Shown here one piece after another: positions 17,989 through 26,921 of a stretch of 64,000 nt of DNA (position 1 is its first letter; each line of letters opens with the position of its first letter). A program made the translations under genes and the position numbers. The notes under the pieces are model-generated. The model was not told the origin of the DNA, ran no database searches, and saw only the letters and a program-made list of their open reading frames with translations. The stretch is from Bacteroidales bacterium (GTDB lineage: Bacteria > Bacteroidota > Bacteroidia > Bacteroidales > F082). The DNA lies in contig JAEEQP010000008.1 in the NCBI GenBank assembly GCA_016285355.1, forward strand, positions 1-64,000, written 5' to 3'.

Positions 17989-18714
17989 TTAGAACTCAAT
18001 GCCTTTGATGCCGTTTTCCTTCATCAGGTCAGCGAGCTTAGTGTCATTGTCATCAACAGCAGCGAGGCAGTTGGTGACAACGCGAACTTGTTTGGCGGGA
18101 TAGAAGGCAATCAGGTCTTTAACAGTCTCATATACGCAATAGTCCGTGGCGATACCGCAAACATCAACACCCTCAAAGTGTTCGAACTCTTCGATGGTTC
18201 TGCGCAGTTTCTCGCCGCTGCGTTCGTTCTGGAAGATGCTGAATTCCTCCTTGTCGGTGAGGTCGCCTTTTGTCATGTAGTGGATGTTCAAGCCATTGTT
18301 CTTTTGCATCAGGTCAACCAAGACTTTTTGAAGGGTAGGGTAGACTTCCATGCCTTCGGTGCCTTGCACGCAGTGGGGTGGGAACACACCGCCTTGCTCA
18401 ACAAAAGAGCAGTGGTTTTTCGGATGAGCGTCTTGTGTGATAATAATCCAGCCGTAGTTTTTCCATGCGCCATCGGCAAGGGCTTTGGCAAGGTAGTCCA
18501 TGGATTCAGGGCCTTTTTTGGTGGCCAAGCTGCCAGTGGTAAAATCGATTTGCGGGTCAACGATGATGAGCAAGCGGTTGGGGAGCTTGATTTCTTCGGT
18601 GACGGTTTCAGTGGCCTTTTCTTTGGTCTCTTCTTCTTTCTGTTTTTTGTTGTTGCAGCCTGCAAAAGCGAGGGCGGCGACGAGCACGATGGCTCCGATG
18701 AGGTTTTTCTTCAT
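17989..18714 (-). CDS. Isochorismatase-fold lipoprotein (nicotinamidase-like)
   Basis: A 241-aa protein with a lipoprotein signal (lipobox FAGC, Cys20), a charged linker, then a PncA-like domain. The catalytic triad is present: Asp53 (VDPQIDF), Lys149 (MTKGD) and Cys193 (GIATDYCV). Metal ligands Asp95, His97 and His101 are also visible (QDAHPKNH). Nicotinamidases convert nicotinamide to nicotinate for NAD salvage and are normally cytoplasmic. A lipid-anchored periplasmic or surface form is unusual and would act on external nicotinamide or another amide. The promoter -7 box is at 18742-18749. Confidence 0.8.
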   Translation of the reverse strand: MKKNLIGAIVLVAALAFAGCNNKKQKEEETKEKATETVTEEIKLPNRLLIIVDPQIDFTTGSLATKKGPESMDYLAKALADGAWKNYGWIIITQDAHPKNHCSFVEQGGVFPPHCVQGTEGMEVYPTLQKVLVDLMQKNNGLNIHYMTKGDLTDKEEFSIFQNERSGEKLRRTIEEFEHFEGVDVCGIATDYCVYETVKDLIAFYPAKQVRVVTNCLAAVDDNDTKLADLMKENGIKGIEF

Positions 18715-18741
18715 TTTGTTTTATGTGTTAGAAATTTGCGG

Positions 18742-18749
18742 CAAAGGTA
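18742..18749 (-). promoter_or_regulatory. -7 box of nicotinamidase-like gene
   Basis: The reverse complement reads TACCTTTG, 27 nt upstream of the start. A TTTA sits about 18 bases further upstream as a weak -33. Confidence 0.5.
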
Positions 18750-18787
18750 GTGATTATTGTTGATTTAAAGATTTAAAATTTAAAGAT

Positions 18788-20614
18788 TCAAGATTTGGCG
18801 AACAGCTTCTTGATCCATTCAGGGTGACCCATCTTGCGCAAAGCATTCTTTACCCACTCGCGATTTTCGGGTTTGTACCAGAAGAAAAAGCGTTGTTGGG
18901 CGAGTTTTTCCTCTTTCGTCTTAGCCACAAAAACAGGTTCCAAAGTGTAAGGGTTATAGCCTGAATAATAAATTTCGGTGGCCAAAGTCATCGGTGTGGG
19001 AGTGAAATCTTGCACTTGTTCCAAATGATAACCCAACTCTTTGGTTTTCACTGCTAAATCGGCCATATCCTCAAGGTAGCAATCGGGGTGGGAGGAAATG
19101 AAATAGGGGATGAGTTGCTGGTTCAGGTGCTCCTTCTCGTTGATTTGGTCGAACTTCTTCTTCAGCTTGACGAACATGTCGAACCTGGGCTTGCGCATGA
19201 GTTTCAGCACGGCATCGCTGGTGTGTTCTGGAGCCACTTTCAATCGTCCGCTGACATGCCTCGTCACCAACTGGCGGAAATATTCGTCATAGCCCATGGC
19301 TTTGTTTTCTTCGGGTGTGCTGTCGTGTAGAAACAGGTCGTAGCGGATGCCTGAGCCGATGGTGGCTTTCTTCACCTTCGGATGCGCGTCCACCTCTTTA
19401 TAAATCTCAATCAGTGGATGGTGGTCGGTGTTGAGGTTTTTGCAGACGGTGGGCTGTAGGCAGGTCGGTCGGGCGCATTTCTCGCAAAGACGCTCGTCCT
19501 TGCCCTTCATACGGTACATGTTGGCCGAGGGTCCGCCGAGGTCGCTGATGTAACCCTTGAAGTCTTCCATTTCCGTGATTTTTTCCACCTCGCGCATGAT
19601 GGACTCTTTGCTTCGTGAAGCCACAAACTTGCCCTGATGTGCAGAAATAGTACAAAAAGCACATCCACCGAAGCAACCACGATGTAGGTTCACCGAGTGG
19701 CGAATCATCTCGTATGCTGGAATGACACCGCGCTTGGCATATTTCGGGTGTGGCAAACGAGTGTAGGGCAAATCGAAGGAAGCATCAATCTGCTCTGTGG
19801 TGAAAGTCGGTAAAGGTGGATTGATGACAAGCCTTTGGTTACCAACTTCCTGAATTAGCCTTGCCGCGTGTTTCTTGTTGGATTCTTCTTCGATGTGACG
19901 GAAGTTGGAAGCGTATTTCTTTTTATCTTTGAGGCAGATTTCGTGAGGAACAAGTTCGATGGTCTCACCTTCGAAGTTGGGGAGAGGCTGTTTCTTGTCT
20001 TGCAAGAAAAAGGTCTGCTTGATACTAGTCAGTTCGTTGACTTTTTTTCCGTTTTGGATGGCTTTGGCGATTTCCACCATGGTGAGTTCGCCCATGCCGT
20101 ATACGCCAAGGTCAGCTTTGGAATCGACCAAGATGCTGGGTTTCAGACAGTCATCCCAATAGTCGTAGTGTGTCACTCGCCGCAGCGAAGCCTCAATGCC
20201 ACCTACGATGATGGGCACATCAGGATAGAGTTGTTTGAGGATATTGCAATAAACCACCGTGGCGCGGTCGGGACGGAAACCCGCCTCACCGCCTGGGGTG
20301 TAGGCGTCGTTACTGCGTAGACGTTTGTTGGCGGTGTAATGGTTCACCATCGAGTCCATGCAGCCCGCCGACACGCCGAAGAAAAGCCTTGGTTTGCCGA
20401 ATTTCTTGAAGTCTCGCAAATCATCCCTCCAATTGGGTTGCGGGATGAGTGCCACTCGGAAACCGTTGTGTTCCAATATCCTACCGATGACCGCCGCCCC
20501 GAAAGCCGGATGGTCAACATACGCATCGCCCGTGACGAACACGATGTCCACCTCATCCCAACCGCGTAGGTCGGTTTCTTTCTTTGTTATCGGGAGCCAG
20601 TCTAGGAGGGTCAT
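18788..20614 (-). CDS. YgiQ family radical SAM protein
   Basis: A 608-aa protein from ATG 20614 (MTLLDWLPITKKE); an upstream TTG at 20635 would add seven residues. The order is an N-terminal YgiQ domain with B12-binding-like features (FVTGDAYVDHPAFGAAVIGRIL), then a radical SAM core. The CX3CX2C cluster is Cys314, Cys318 and Cys321 (HRGCFGGCAFC). The C-terminal part follows (VAPEHTSDAVLKLMRKP and the DFTPTPMTLATEIYYSGYNP motif). It binds a 4Fe-4S cluster and SAM. The reaction is unknown for the family (UPF0313). A possible 40-aa reading frame ends 11 nt upstream. Confidence 0.9.
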   Translation of the reverse strand: MTLLDWLPITKKETDLRGWDEVDIVFVTGDAYVDHPAFGAAVIGRILEHNGFRVALIPQPNWRDDLRDFKKFGKPRLFFGVSAGCMDSMVNHYTANKRLRSNDAYTPGGEAGFRPDRATVVYCNILKQLYPDVPIIVGGIEASLRRVTHYDYWDDCLKPSILVDSKADLGVYGMGELTMVEIAKAIQNGKKVNELTSIKQTFFLQDKKQPLPNFEGETIELVPHEICLKDKKKYASNFRHIEEESNKKHAARLIQEVGNQRLVINPPLPTFTTEQIDASFDLPYTRLPHPKYAKRGVIPAYEMIRHSVNLHRGCFGGCAFCTISAHQGKFVASRSKESIMREVEKITEMEDFKGYISDLGGPSANMYRMKGKDERLCEKCARPTCLQPTVCKNLNTDHHPLIEIYKEVDAHPKVKKATIGSGIRYDLFLHDSTPEENKAMGYDEYFRQLVTRHVSGRLKVAPEHTSDAVLKLMRKPRFDMFVKLKKKFDQINEKEHLNQQLIPYFISSHPDCYLEDMADLAVKTKELGYHLEQVQDFTPTPMTLATEIYYSGYNPYTLEPVFVAKTKEEKLAQQRFFFWYKPENREWVKNALRKMGHPEWIKKLFAKS

Positions 20615-20624
20615 TGGTTGTATT

Positions 20625-20747
20625 TTACGCTTCAATAAGTTCTCCTTGATTTACAGGTACTTCCAATAGGTTTTCACCTAAAGCGACAGAAATCTCCATC
20701 TGTATCTTCATTTCTGGCGAAATCGTTTTAAATACAAAAAAGTTCAT
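20625..20747 (-). CDS. Possible 40-aa upstream small ORF
   Basis: ATG at 20747 to TAA at 20625, beginning MNFFVFKTISPEMK and ending VPVNQGELIEA. It stops 11 nt before the ygiQ-type ATG on the same strand. The composition is protein-like (alternating charged and hydrophobic residues), but I recognise no family and see no clear promoter. It could be a coupled leader peptide, a small protein or chance. The rest of the 20636-20798 gap shows nothing else. Confidence 0.3.
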   Translation of the reverse strand: MNFFVFKTISPEMKIQMEISVALGENLLEVPVNQGELIEA

Positions 20748-20798
20748 GCGCTCGAAGCGTGGAGTAATTTTCCGCTGCTATGTATCTCTATAACCCCA

Positions 20799-22022
20799 TC
20801 AGCCTTCCGCTTGAAACAAAGTGATGATGTTCAGAATCACCTCCGAGGCTTTCATCATGCTTTCAAGCGGCACATATTCTAACTTGCCGTGGAAGTTGTG
20901 CCCGCCAGCGAAGATGTTCGGGCAAGGCAAACCCATGAACGAGAGGTTGGCACCGTCAGTGCCGCCACGGATGGGTTGCACTTTTGGCTTGATGTTGGCC
21001 ATTTCCATCGCCTTGATAGCACGTTCCACAATGAAGAAATGCGGCTCCACTTCTTGGCGCATGTTGTAATACTGGTGCTTCAACTCCAACTTCACCACGT
21101 TGCCGTATTTCTTGTTCAAAAACTCGACTACCGAAGTCATCAAAGCCTTCTTTTCCTCGAACTTGGCGCGGTCGTGGTCGCGGATGATGTACGACATGTT
21201 GGTCTCCTCCACCGTGCCGTTGATTTCGGTGAGGTGGAAGAAACCTTCGTAGCCCTGCGTGAAGCGCGGACGTTGTTCCACAGGCAGCATTCCGTTGAGT
21301 TCCATAGCAATGAGCATCGAGTTGACCATCTTATCCTTGCCGTAACCAGGGTGGATGTTGCTGCCTTGGATGTGTATCTTGGCTCCAGCGGCATTGAAAT
21401 TTTCATATTCCAACTCGCCGATTTCGCCGCCGTCCATGGTATAAGCGTATTTGGCACCAAATTTCTTCACATCAAACTTCACCACGCCGCGCCCGATTTC
21501 CTCGTCAGGGGTAAAACCGATCTTGATTTCGCCGTGCTTAAAGTCGGGATGTTCCATCATATACTGTGCGGCATACATGATTTCAGCCACACCCGCCTTG
21601 TCGTCGGCACCAAGCAGGGTTGTGCCGTCGGTGGTAATCATGGTCTGGCCTTTGTATTGCGCCATTTCAGGAAATTCCGAAACACGCAGGACTATGTTCT
21701 TTTCTTTGTTCAGAATAATGTCGTTGCCGTCATAGTTCGGGATGATTTGCGGCTTGATGTCCTTGCCCGAAGCGTCTGGTGAGGTGTCCACGTGTGCGAT
21801 GAAGCCAATAGCGGGAATGTCACGGTCAACATTGGATGGAATGGTAGCCATCACATAGCCATATTCGTCAAGCGGGGCTTCAATGCCCATAGCTTGCAAT
21901 TCGCCGCGAAGCATCTGTAAGAGGTTCAATTGTTTAGCGGTGCTGGGCTGCGATTCAGAGTTTTCGTCGGAGGTCGTCTCCACGGAGACGTATCTCAGGA
22001 ATTTGTCTATGAGTTTTTCCAT
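20799..22022 (-). CDS. pepT: Peptidase T (aminotripeptidase, M20 family)
   Basis: A 407-aa metallopeptidase that removes N-terminal residues from tripeptides in the cytoplasm. Metal-binding motifs are visible: HVDTSPDASG (His77, Asp79), DDKAGVAEIM, the catalytic PDEEIGRG, the DGGEIGELEYENFNAA region, and a late His (FAGGHNFHGKLE). Length and motif spacing match PepT closely. It has its own -7 box at 22046-22053, just after the terminator of the upstream YitT gene. Confidence 0.92.
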   Translation of the reverse strand: MEKLIDKFLRYVSVETTSDENSESQPSTAKQLNLLQMLRGELQAMGIEAPLDEYGYVMATIPSNVDRDIPAIGFIAHVDTSPDASGKDIKPQIIPNYDGNDIILNKEKNIVLRVSEFPEMAQYKGQTMITTDGTTLLGADDKAGVAEIMYAAQYMMEHPDFKHGEIKIGFTPDEEIGRGVVKFDVKKFGAKYAYTMDGGEIGELEYENFNAAGAKIHIQGSNIHPGYGKDKMVNSMLIAMELNGMLPVEQRPRFTQGYEGFFHLTEINGTVEETNMSYIIRDHDRAKFEEKKALMTSVVEFLNKKYGNVVKLELKHQYYNMRQEVEPHFFIVERAIKAMEMANIKPKVQPIRGGTDGANLSFMGLPCPNIFAGGHNFHGKLEYVPLESMMKASEVILNIITLFQAEG

Positions 22023-22045
22023 TTTTGTGAGGTTTTAATTTGCCA

Positions 22046-22053
22046 CAAAAATA
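22046..22053 (-). promoter_or_regulatory. -7 box of pepT
   Basis: The reverse complement reads TATTTTTG, 23 nt upstream of the pepT ATG and directly downstream of a terminator hairpin. Confidence 0.5.
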
Positions 22054-22069
22054 GTTTTTTTTTCAATAC

Positions 22070-22101
22070 AAAAAACCGCAGCCGGATTGCTCCGACTGCG
22101 G
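22070..22101 (-). terminator. Terminator after YitT-family gene
   Basis: On the minus strand CCGCAGTCGGA, loop GCAA, TCCGGCTGCGG and a TTTTTT tail form an 11-bp stem with one G-T pair. Confidence 0.8.
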
Positions 22102-22124
22102 AACCATGAAAAAAACAGTTACAA

Positions 22125-23117
22125 TTAACGCTTTTCAGCGTGTTTTCTTGCGCGATGGCGGTCTTTCGCCCACAGGCCGTACACCTCGCTGACATTGCCA
22201 GCCGTGGTGAAGGCATTGATTTCGTTCTTGCCAAGGTATTCCATCAGTTTCGAGAACTCATCATTGGTGAGCAAGGACTCCAATTCGATTGACTTTTCAT
22301 TGGTGTAGCCACCGATGACTTCATAAAGGGTACAGCCACGGTGGAGCTCATCGATAATATAATGGCGGATGCGGTCGTAATCCTTCGAGACGATGCAGAC
22401 ACGCTTACGTTGGTTGAGGTTGGCAGTGAACATATTCACCACTAAACCATTGATCCATGTGGCAATAAGGCCGATGACCACCATCTGGAAGGGGTTGATG
22501 GCGAAAGCCGTAAGGCAGATGATGGCGCCCGCCACGCTCACCGATTTACCCATATCGAAATGCAGGTATTTGTTGACAATCTTGGCCAAAATGTCAAGAC
22601 CACCTGTGGAGGCGTTGATGGAGAACATCAGCGTTTGGGCGGCACTGAGGATGATGACGCAGCAAAGCAGGTCGAACCATGGGTTGCCCATCACCGAATA
22701 GGCTTGACTTGGGTCGACACCCATATTAACAAGGTAATCGTTTGGGGTGGCGAAGTTTTGCCAGGGGTAAAGCCATTCGCAGAACTTGGTCATGGGACCG
22801 AGAATCATGGCGCAGTAGACCGTCTTGAGTCCGAACTCCTTACCGATAAGCAAATAAGCCAGAATCAGCAAGATGGCATTGATAATCGAAATCATCATCG
22901 ACAGGCTGATGTTGATGCCCATGCCTTGGAAGATGTTGGTCAGCACGATGGAGAGACCAGAGATGGAGCCCACAATCAGCTTACTGGGGACGAGGAAATA
23001 ATACACGCAAACGCCTGTCATAAACATGCCGAAAGTCATAATCAGCAGCTCGACCCAGAACTTTTTGCTCACCAAAGCCGAGCCAATTTCATTCATTATG
23101 TCGTTAAACTTACTCAT
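22125..23117 (-). CDS. YitT family membrane protein (DUF161/DUF2179)
   Basis: A 330-aa protein with five to six membrane helices across residues 20-205 (for example LLIMTFGMFMTGVCVYYFLVPSKL), carrying the YitT motif ASTGGLDILAKIVNKYL. A C-terminal cytoplasmic DUF2179 domain follows (KRVCIVSKDYDRIRHYIIDELHRGCTLYEVIGGYT). The family is widespread, and its transported substrate is not established. A rho-independent terminator follows the gene at 22070-22101. Confidence 0.85.
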   Translation of the reverse strand: MSKFNDIMNEIGSALVSKKFWVELLIMTFGMFMTGVCVYYFLVPSKLIVGSISGLSIVLTNIFQGMGINISLSMMISIINAILLILAYLLIGKEFGLKTVYCAMILGPMTKFCEWLYPWQNFATPNDYLVNMGVDPSQAYSVMGNPWFDLLCCVIILSAAQTLMFSINASTGGLDILAKIVNKYLHFDMGKSVSVAGAIICLTAFAINPFQMVVIGLIATWINGLVVNMFTANLNQRKRVCIVSKDYDRIRHYIIDELHRGCTLYEVIGGYTNEKSIELESLLTNDEFSKLMEYLGKNEINAFTTAGNVSEVYGLWAKDRHRARKHAEKR

Positions 23118-23222
23118 AAATTATTGATTAATAAATTTTTAATTCCGAATTAGCTTTCAATTTTTGCGGCTGCAAAGGTCGTAATTCTTTTTGAAATAAG
23201 AAAACAATTCAAAGAATAATTG

Positions 23223-23230
23223 TACTTTTG
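23223..23230 (+). promoter_or_regulatory. -7 box upstream of alcohol dehydrogenase
   Basis: TACTTTTG at 23223-23230, 20 nt before the ATG at 23250. No well-spaced -33 element was found. Confidence 0.5.
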
Positions 23231-23249
23231 CTCCACTAATATTCAAATC

Positions 23250-24458
23250 ATGGAAACCTATCATATCAGAAAGCAAATCCATCGCTTGCCAGGCAAGGTG
23301 ATACATACCGTTCCTCTTCCGCAGCCTGAGATAGTGGAAGGCCATGGTGCGCGTAGAAAAATAGGCAAGATTTGCCAGAAATGTGGCTACAACAATGTGC
23401 TGATAGTCACAGACCAAACGTTGAGTGCCCTCGGTTACGAGCAAGCCATCACGCAAGCCTTGGATGAAGCCCAAATCCATTACGCCATCTTCAACGACAT
23501 CAATTCCGAACCCACTATTGAGCTCATTGAGGCAGGTCGCAAAAAAGCCTTGGAATGTCAGGCTGAATGTGTGATTGCCCTCGGCGGCGGCTCGGTGATG
23601 GATACAACAAAAATGATAGCCGCAGGAGCAAAGATGCCTCGCCGAAGCATTAAGTCACTGTTGCTGAAGTTTTTGCCTGTCCCAGAAAAAACGTTGCCCA
23701 TGATTTCGGTGCCCTCCACTGCTGGAACAGGCGCCGAAGTTACCGTGTGTGCTGTGGTGCACAACAGTCAAGGGGTGAAGACCTCCACTGTACTGGTTGG
23801 CTTGGATGTTACCCATGTAATCCTTGACAGCGAACTGACCCTCCACGCCCCGCAAAGCGTGACTGCAGCCTGTGGCATGGATGCGTTCAGTCATGTCGTT
23901 GAAGGTGCCGTGAGTGATGTGAAGGTCGATGAGGCGAACATGTACCTTTCCAAAGAAGGTGTGCGGCTCATTTTCGAGAATCTTCCCATCGTGATACGCG
24001 AACCAGAGAATATCGAAGCGCGCTTGAACATGTGTCGGGCGGCCTATTTTGGTGGACATGCCATTAACACACAGTTGGCGGGGTATATACATGCCTTTGC
24101 CCACAGCATTGGAGCCAAGTATCATCTGCCTCATGGACAGGCTATCTCGTTGATGCTCATGCCTGTGCTGGAGTTCCAGAAAGAGGTCTGCAAAGAAAAA
24201 TACGCTATGCTGGCCCGACATTGTCATCTCGCCCATCTTGACACTGAGGACGAGCAAGCTGCCGAGCTGTTCCTGCAAGCCGTCACCCAATTGATGGCGC
24301 AATGTGGCATGGACAAATTAGTCTCACCTGTCAAAGCGGAAGATTACGAGGAATTGACTCGAATGATTGTTCAAGACTCTATCAACTATTCCGCGCCTAT
24401 CACACTGAATAATGACGACATAGAGCAAATACTGAAATCTGTCACCCAAAAAGAATAA
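23250..24458 (+). CDS. Iron-containing alcohol dehydrogenase
   Basis: A 402-aa group III dehydrogenase from ATG 23250 (METYHIRKQIHR). It has the NAD(P)-binding GGGSVMDTTK at residues 112-121, STAGTGAEVT, and metal ligands in ACGMDAFSHVVEG and HAFAHSIGAKYHLPHGQAIS. It should interconvert an aldehyde and an alcohol in the cytoplasm. It lies 7 nt upstream of an aldehyde dehydrogenase gene, so the pair likely processes one aldehyde. The substrate cannot be named. Confidence 0.88.
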   Translation: METYHIRKQIHRLPGKVIHTVPLPQPEIVEGHGARRKIGKICQKCGYNNVLIVTDQTLSALGYEQAITQALDEAQIHYAIFNDINSEPTIELIEAGRKKALECQAECVIALGGGSVMDTTKMIAAGAKMPRRSIKSLLLKFLPVPEKTLPMISVPSTAGTGAEVTVCAVVHNSQGVKTSTVLVGLDVTHVILDSELTLHAPQSVTAACGMDAFSHVVEGAVSDVKVDEANMYLSKEGVRLIFENLPIVIREPENIEARLNMCRAAYFGGHAINTQLAGYIHAFAHSIGAKYHLPHGQAISLMLMPVLEFQKEVCKEKYAMLARHCHLAHLDTEDEQAAELFLQAVTQLMAQCGMDKLVSPVKAEDYEELTRMIVQDSINYSAPITLNNDDIEQILKSVTQKE

Positions 24459-24465
24459 AGAAACC

Positions 24466-25884
24466 ATGGCATATACCGAAAGCGAAATCAGCGCAATCGT
24501 GGCCGCGCAACGGAAATTTTTCCGTACAGGCACCACCTTACCCATAAGATGGAGAATCCAGCAACTCAAGAAACTGAAGGCCGCCGTGATTGCCCACGAG
24601 ACCGAGATGGAAGACGCACTGGCCGAGGACCTTGGTCGAAGCCGTGTCGAGGCTTATCTCTGTGATGTTGGCCCCATCATCGTGGAAATCAACGAGATGA
24701 TACGCGGATTGCGGCGTTGGTCGCGACCTGAAAGGCATTTCAGCGGACTTATGTGCTTCCCGAGCATTATTACAAAGGTGTATAAGATGACTTACGGTGT
24801 GTCGTTGGTTATCAGTCCGTTCAATTTCCCAATGCTACTTACCATTGGTGTGGTGGCCGCAGCGATGTGCGGTGGCAACACAGCGGTCATCAAGGCCAGT
24901 TCCAAGTCGGCAGCCAGTACAGTTTTCCTGAAGAAGTTCTTTGCAGAAGTCTTTCCGCCAGAGTACGTCACCTTAATTGATGGCGGACACGAGGTGGCGG
25001 ATATGTGTTTGGCGCAGCGTTTCGACAAGATTTTCTACACTGGTTCGCCCTCTGTCGGCAAACATGTGTTGGCCGAAGCTGCCAAAAACCTCACCCCTGT
25101 GGCCTTGGAACTCGGTGGTGAAACCGGCAATTGGTGTGTCGTCCGCAAAGATGCCGACTTGAAGGACACCGCCCGCAAGATTGCCTTCTTCAAACTCTGC
25201 AACGCCGGACAAGTCTGTATCAATATCAACCAAATAGCCGTTGCTGAAGAGATAGCCGTGCCTTTCATTGAAGAACTCAAGCAGGCCTTCATCAAGCAAA
25301 TCGGCGAACAACCTGTAAGCAATCCTGAATATCCCAAACTCATCACGGATGGTGCCTATGACAAATGTGCCAAACTCGCCGAAGAATACCGCAATCGTAT
25401 CGTGTTTGGTGGAGCAGGAGATAAAGCCTCACGCCATTTTGCGCCAACGATGATTTATCCTGTGGATATCAACGAACACATTGTACAACACGAGTTGTTC
25501 TGCCCCTTGCTGCCCATCGTACCTTTCAAGGATGCTGAAGTTGACAAACTAATGGACACCATCGCCGAGCGCGAGCATCCTTTGGCCATGTACCTGTTTA
25601 CCAAGAATATGAAATGGGCCAACCGCACCATGCAGACCCAGCAATACGGTGGCGGTTGCATCAACGAGGTCTGCATCCACATGATGGTGAAAGGCGTTCC
25701 CTTCAACGGTACAGGCCATTCTGGCATGGGAGCCTACCACGGCGAATGGGGTTTCCGAGAATTTACGCATCCGCAGACTGTGCTCAAAGGCAAAACGAGA
25801 TTCAATTTGCCTTTGCGCGAACATCCTTACGGCGGTAAAATGGAAAAGACAAAATTGTCAATTTTGCGGAAATTTGAGCAATAA
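24466..25884 (+). CDS. Aldehyde dehydrogenase family protein
   Basis: A 472-aa enzyme of the class 3-like (short) aldehyde dehydrogenases. Visible motifs are SPFNFP at 117-122, GNTAVIKASSKSA, YTGSPSVGK, the general base Glu215 in LELGG and the nucleophile Cys251 in NAGQVC. After ELGG the usual Lys-Ser is replaced by Glu-Thr. The enzyme oxidises an aldehyde to a carboxylate with NAD(P)+. It forms a two-gene operon with the preceding iron alcohol dehydrogenase (7-nt gap). Confidence 0.88.
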   Translation: MAYTESEISAIVAAQRKFFRTGTTLPIRWRIQQLKKLKAAVIAHETEMEDALAEDLGRSRVEAYLCDVGPIIVEINEMIRGLRRWSRPERHFSGLMCFPSIITKVYKMTYGVSLVISPFNFPMLLTIGVVAAAMCGGNTAVIKASSKSAASTVFLKKFFAEVFPPEYVTLIDGGHEVADMCLAQRFDKIFYTGSPSVGKHVLAEAAKNLTPVALELGGETGNWCVVRKDADLKDTARKIAFFKLCNAGQVCININQIAVAEEIAVPFIEELKQAFIKQIGEQPVSNPEYPKLITDGAYDKCAKLAEEYRNRIVFGGAGDKASRHFAPTMIYPVDINEHIVQHELFCPLLPIVPFKDAEVDKLMDTIAEREHPLAMYLFTKNMKWANRTMQTQQYGGGCINEVCIHMMVKGVPFNGTGHSGMGAYHGEWGFREFTHPQTVLKGKTRFNLPLREHPYGGKMEKTKLSILRKFEQ

Positions 25885-25939
25885 AACTCGTTAAAAAGTT
25901 TTGGAAAAACTCAAATTGATTTTCAAGCGGTATTGAAAA

Positions 25940-26362
25940 CTATTCTTCCAAATTGCGCTTTATGATTTCCATCATTTCCGCAGGCGTGACCACCATGTCC
26001 ACTTTCGGAAAATGCTTGATGTTGCCCGTGACCAAAAACGAATCTTCTTTTGAAATGGCAACTTCGTAAAACACAACATCTTTCGGGTCAGCGAAAACTT
26101 CATGGGAAGGCACTTTGGTTGAGGCAATACCATCCGATTTCATCATTTTGAGGAACTTTTCGACTCTTTCTTTTGGAAGTTTGAACTTCTCCCGACCCAG
26201 AACGTTTTCATATTCTTGAAGAATTTCCTCACAATACAAAGGGGTAATGTGTTTTTCACCTAAACAATCCAATACTTTTGCTGCTGGCGAGGACGAATTA
26301 CTGGTAATCATCCCCGAAACGATTACATTGGTATCAACGACCGCAAATATCTTCTTTTTCAT
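25940..26362 (-). CDS. PIN-domain toxin (putative RNase)
   Basis: A 140-aa PIN-fold protein. It starts with the metal-binding strand FAVVDTNVIVSGM (Asp9), has a conserved Glu in YCEEILQEYENVL and later acids in FADPKDVVFYEVAISKEDSFLVTGN. It matches the family annotated as putative toxin-antitoxin toxin component, PIN family, which cuts RNA. Its ATG overlaps the antitoxin stop by 4 nt (ATGA). A PIN toxin paired with a RelB/DinJ-type antitoxin is a mixed pairing. Confidence 0.82.
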   Translation of the reverse strand: MKKKIFAVVDTNVIVSGMITSNSSSPAAKVLDCLGEKHITPLYCEEILQEYENVLGREKFKLPKERVEKFLKMMKSDGIASTKVPSHEVFADPKDVVFYEVAISKEDSFLVTGNIKHFPKVDMVVTPAEMMEIIKRNLEE

Positions 26363-26652
26363 TTGCCCTCTCGTGCCAATCGGATTTCTTCATTGATTTC
26401 GTCCAAGGTAAGGTCGGGGAAAGCCCCTTGTTCCGCCATTTTGCGGATTTCCAAAAACGCACGGCGACCTTCTTCGTGTATTGTGTCTTCTTCCGACATC
26501 TCAATCTTAAAAGGAATACTGCGCTGACGGACAACAGCCCGGACAAAAATGTTGAACGCCGTGGAAGCACTCATGCCAAAGCCTTCGCAAAGCGTGTCGA
26601 AGCGGTTTTTCAAGTCTGAATCCAAACGGATAGTGTATGCTGATTGTGACAT
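26359..26652 (-). CDS. RelB/DinJ-family antitoxin
   Basis: A 97-aa protein from ATG 26652 (MSQSAYTIRLDSDLKNRFD). The N-terminal ribbon-helix-helix (residues 4-45, ending GFGMSASTAFNIFVRAVVRQ) is typical of RelB/DinJ. The acidic C-terminus (DEINEEIRLAREGK) would bind the toxin. It should repress its own promoter, whose -7 box lies at 26672-26679. It is translationally coupled to the downstream PIN toxin. Confidence 0.85.
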   Translation of the reverse strand: MSQSAYTIRLDSDLKNRFDTLCEGFGMSASTAFNIFVRAVVRQRSIPFKIEMSEEDTIHEEGRRAFLEIRKMAEQGAFPDLTLDEINEEIRLAREGK

Positions 26653-26671
26653 AATGATGATGTTTTGATGG

Positions 26672-26679
26672 CAAAAGTA
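26672..26679 (-). promoter_or_regulatory. -7 box of the toxin-antitoxin operon
   Basis: The reverse complement reads TACTTTTG, 19 nt before the antitoxin ATG. Autoregulation by the antitoxin is expected from the family. Confidence 0.55.
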
Positions 26680-26779
26680 CAGCAATTTTTTGAAATGTGA
26701 TGAGTTTTTGCAAAAAAAGATATAAAATTCTCTTTATTTCATCGGAGTATAGATTTTTATAATCGGTTTGGCAATCCAC

Positions 26780-26811
26780 CAAAAACGGCGGAGTTTTTAG
26801 GTTCCGCCGTT
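26780..26811 (-). terminator. Terminator after small lipoprotein gene
   Basis: On the minus strand AACGGCGGA, loop ACCTAAAAAC, TCCGCCGTT then a short T run: a perfect 9-bp stem. It lies 110 nt past the stop of the lipoprotein gene at 26922. Confidence 0.65.
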
Positions 26812-26921
26812 TCGGTGTAAATCCACGTATTCGGTATGGTTAAATATCTAGCCAAACAAAAGGCAAGCATTTTATGCTAATATCAACAACCACACTTGCT
26901 TGCTTATCAAAATGCTTACAT

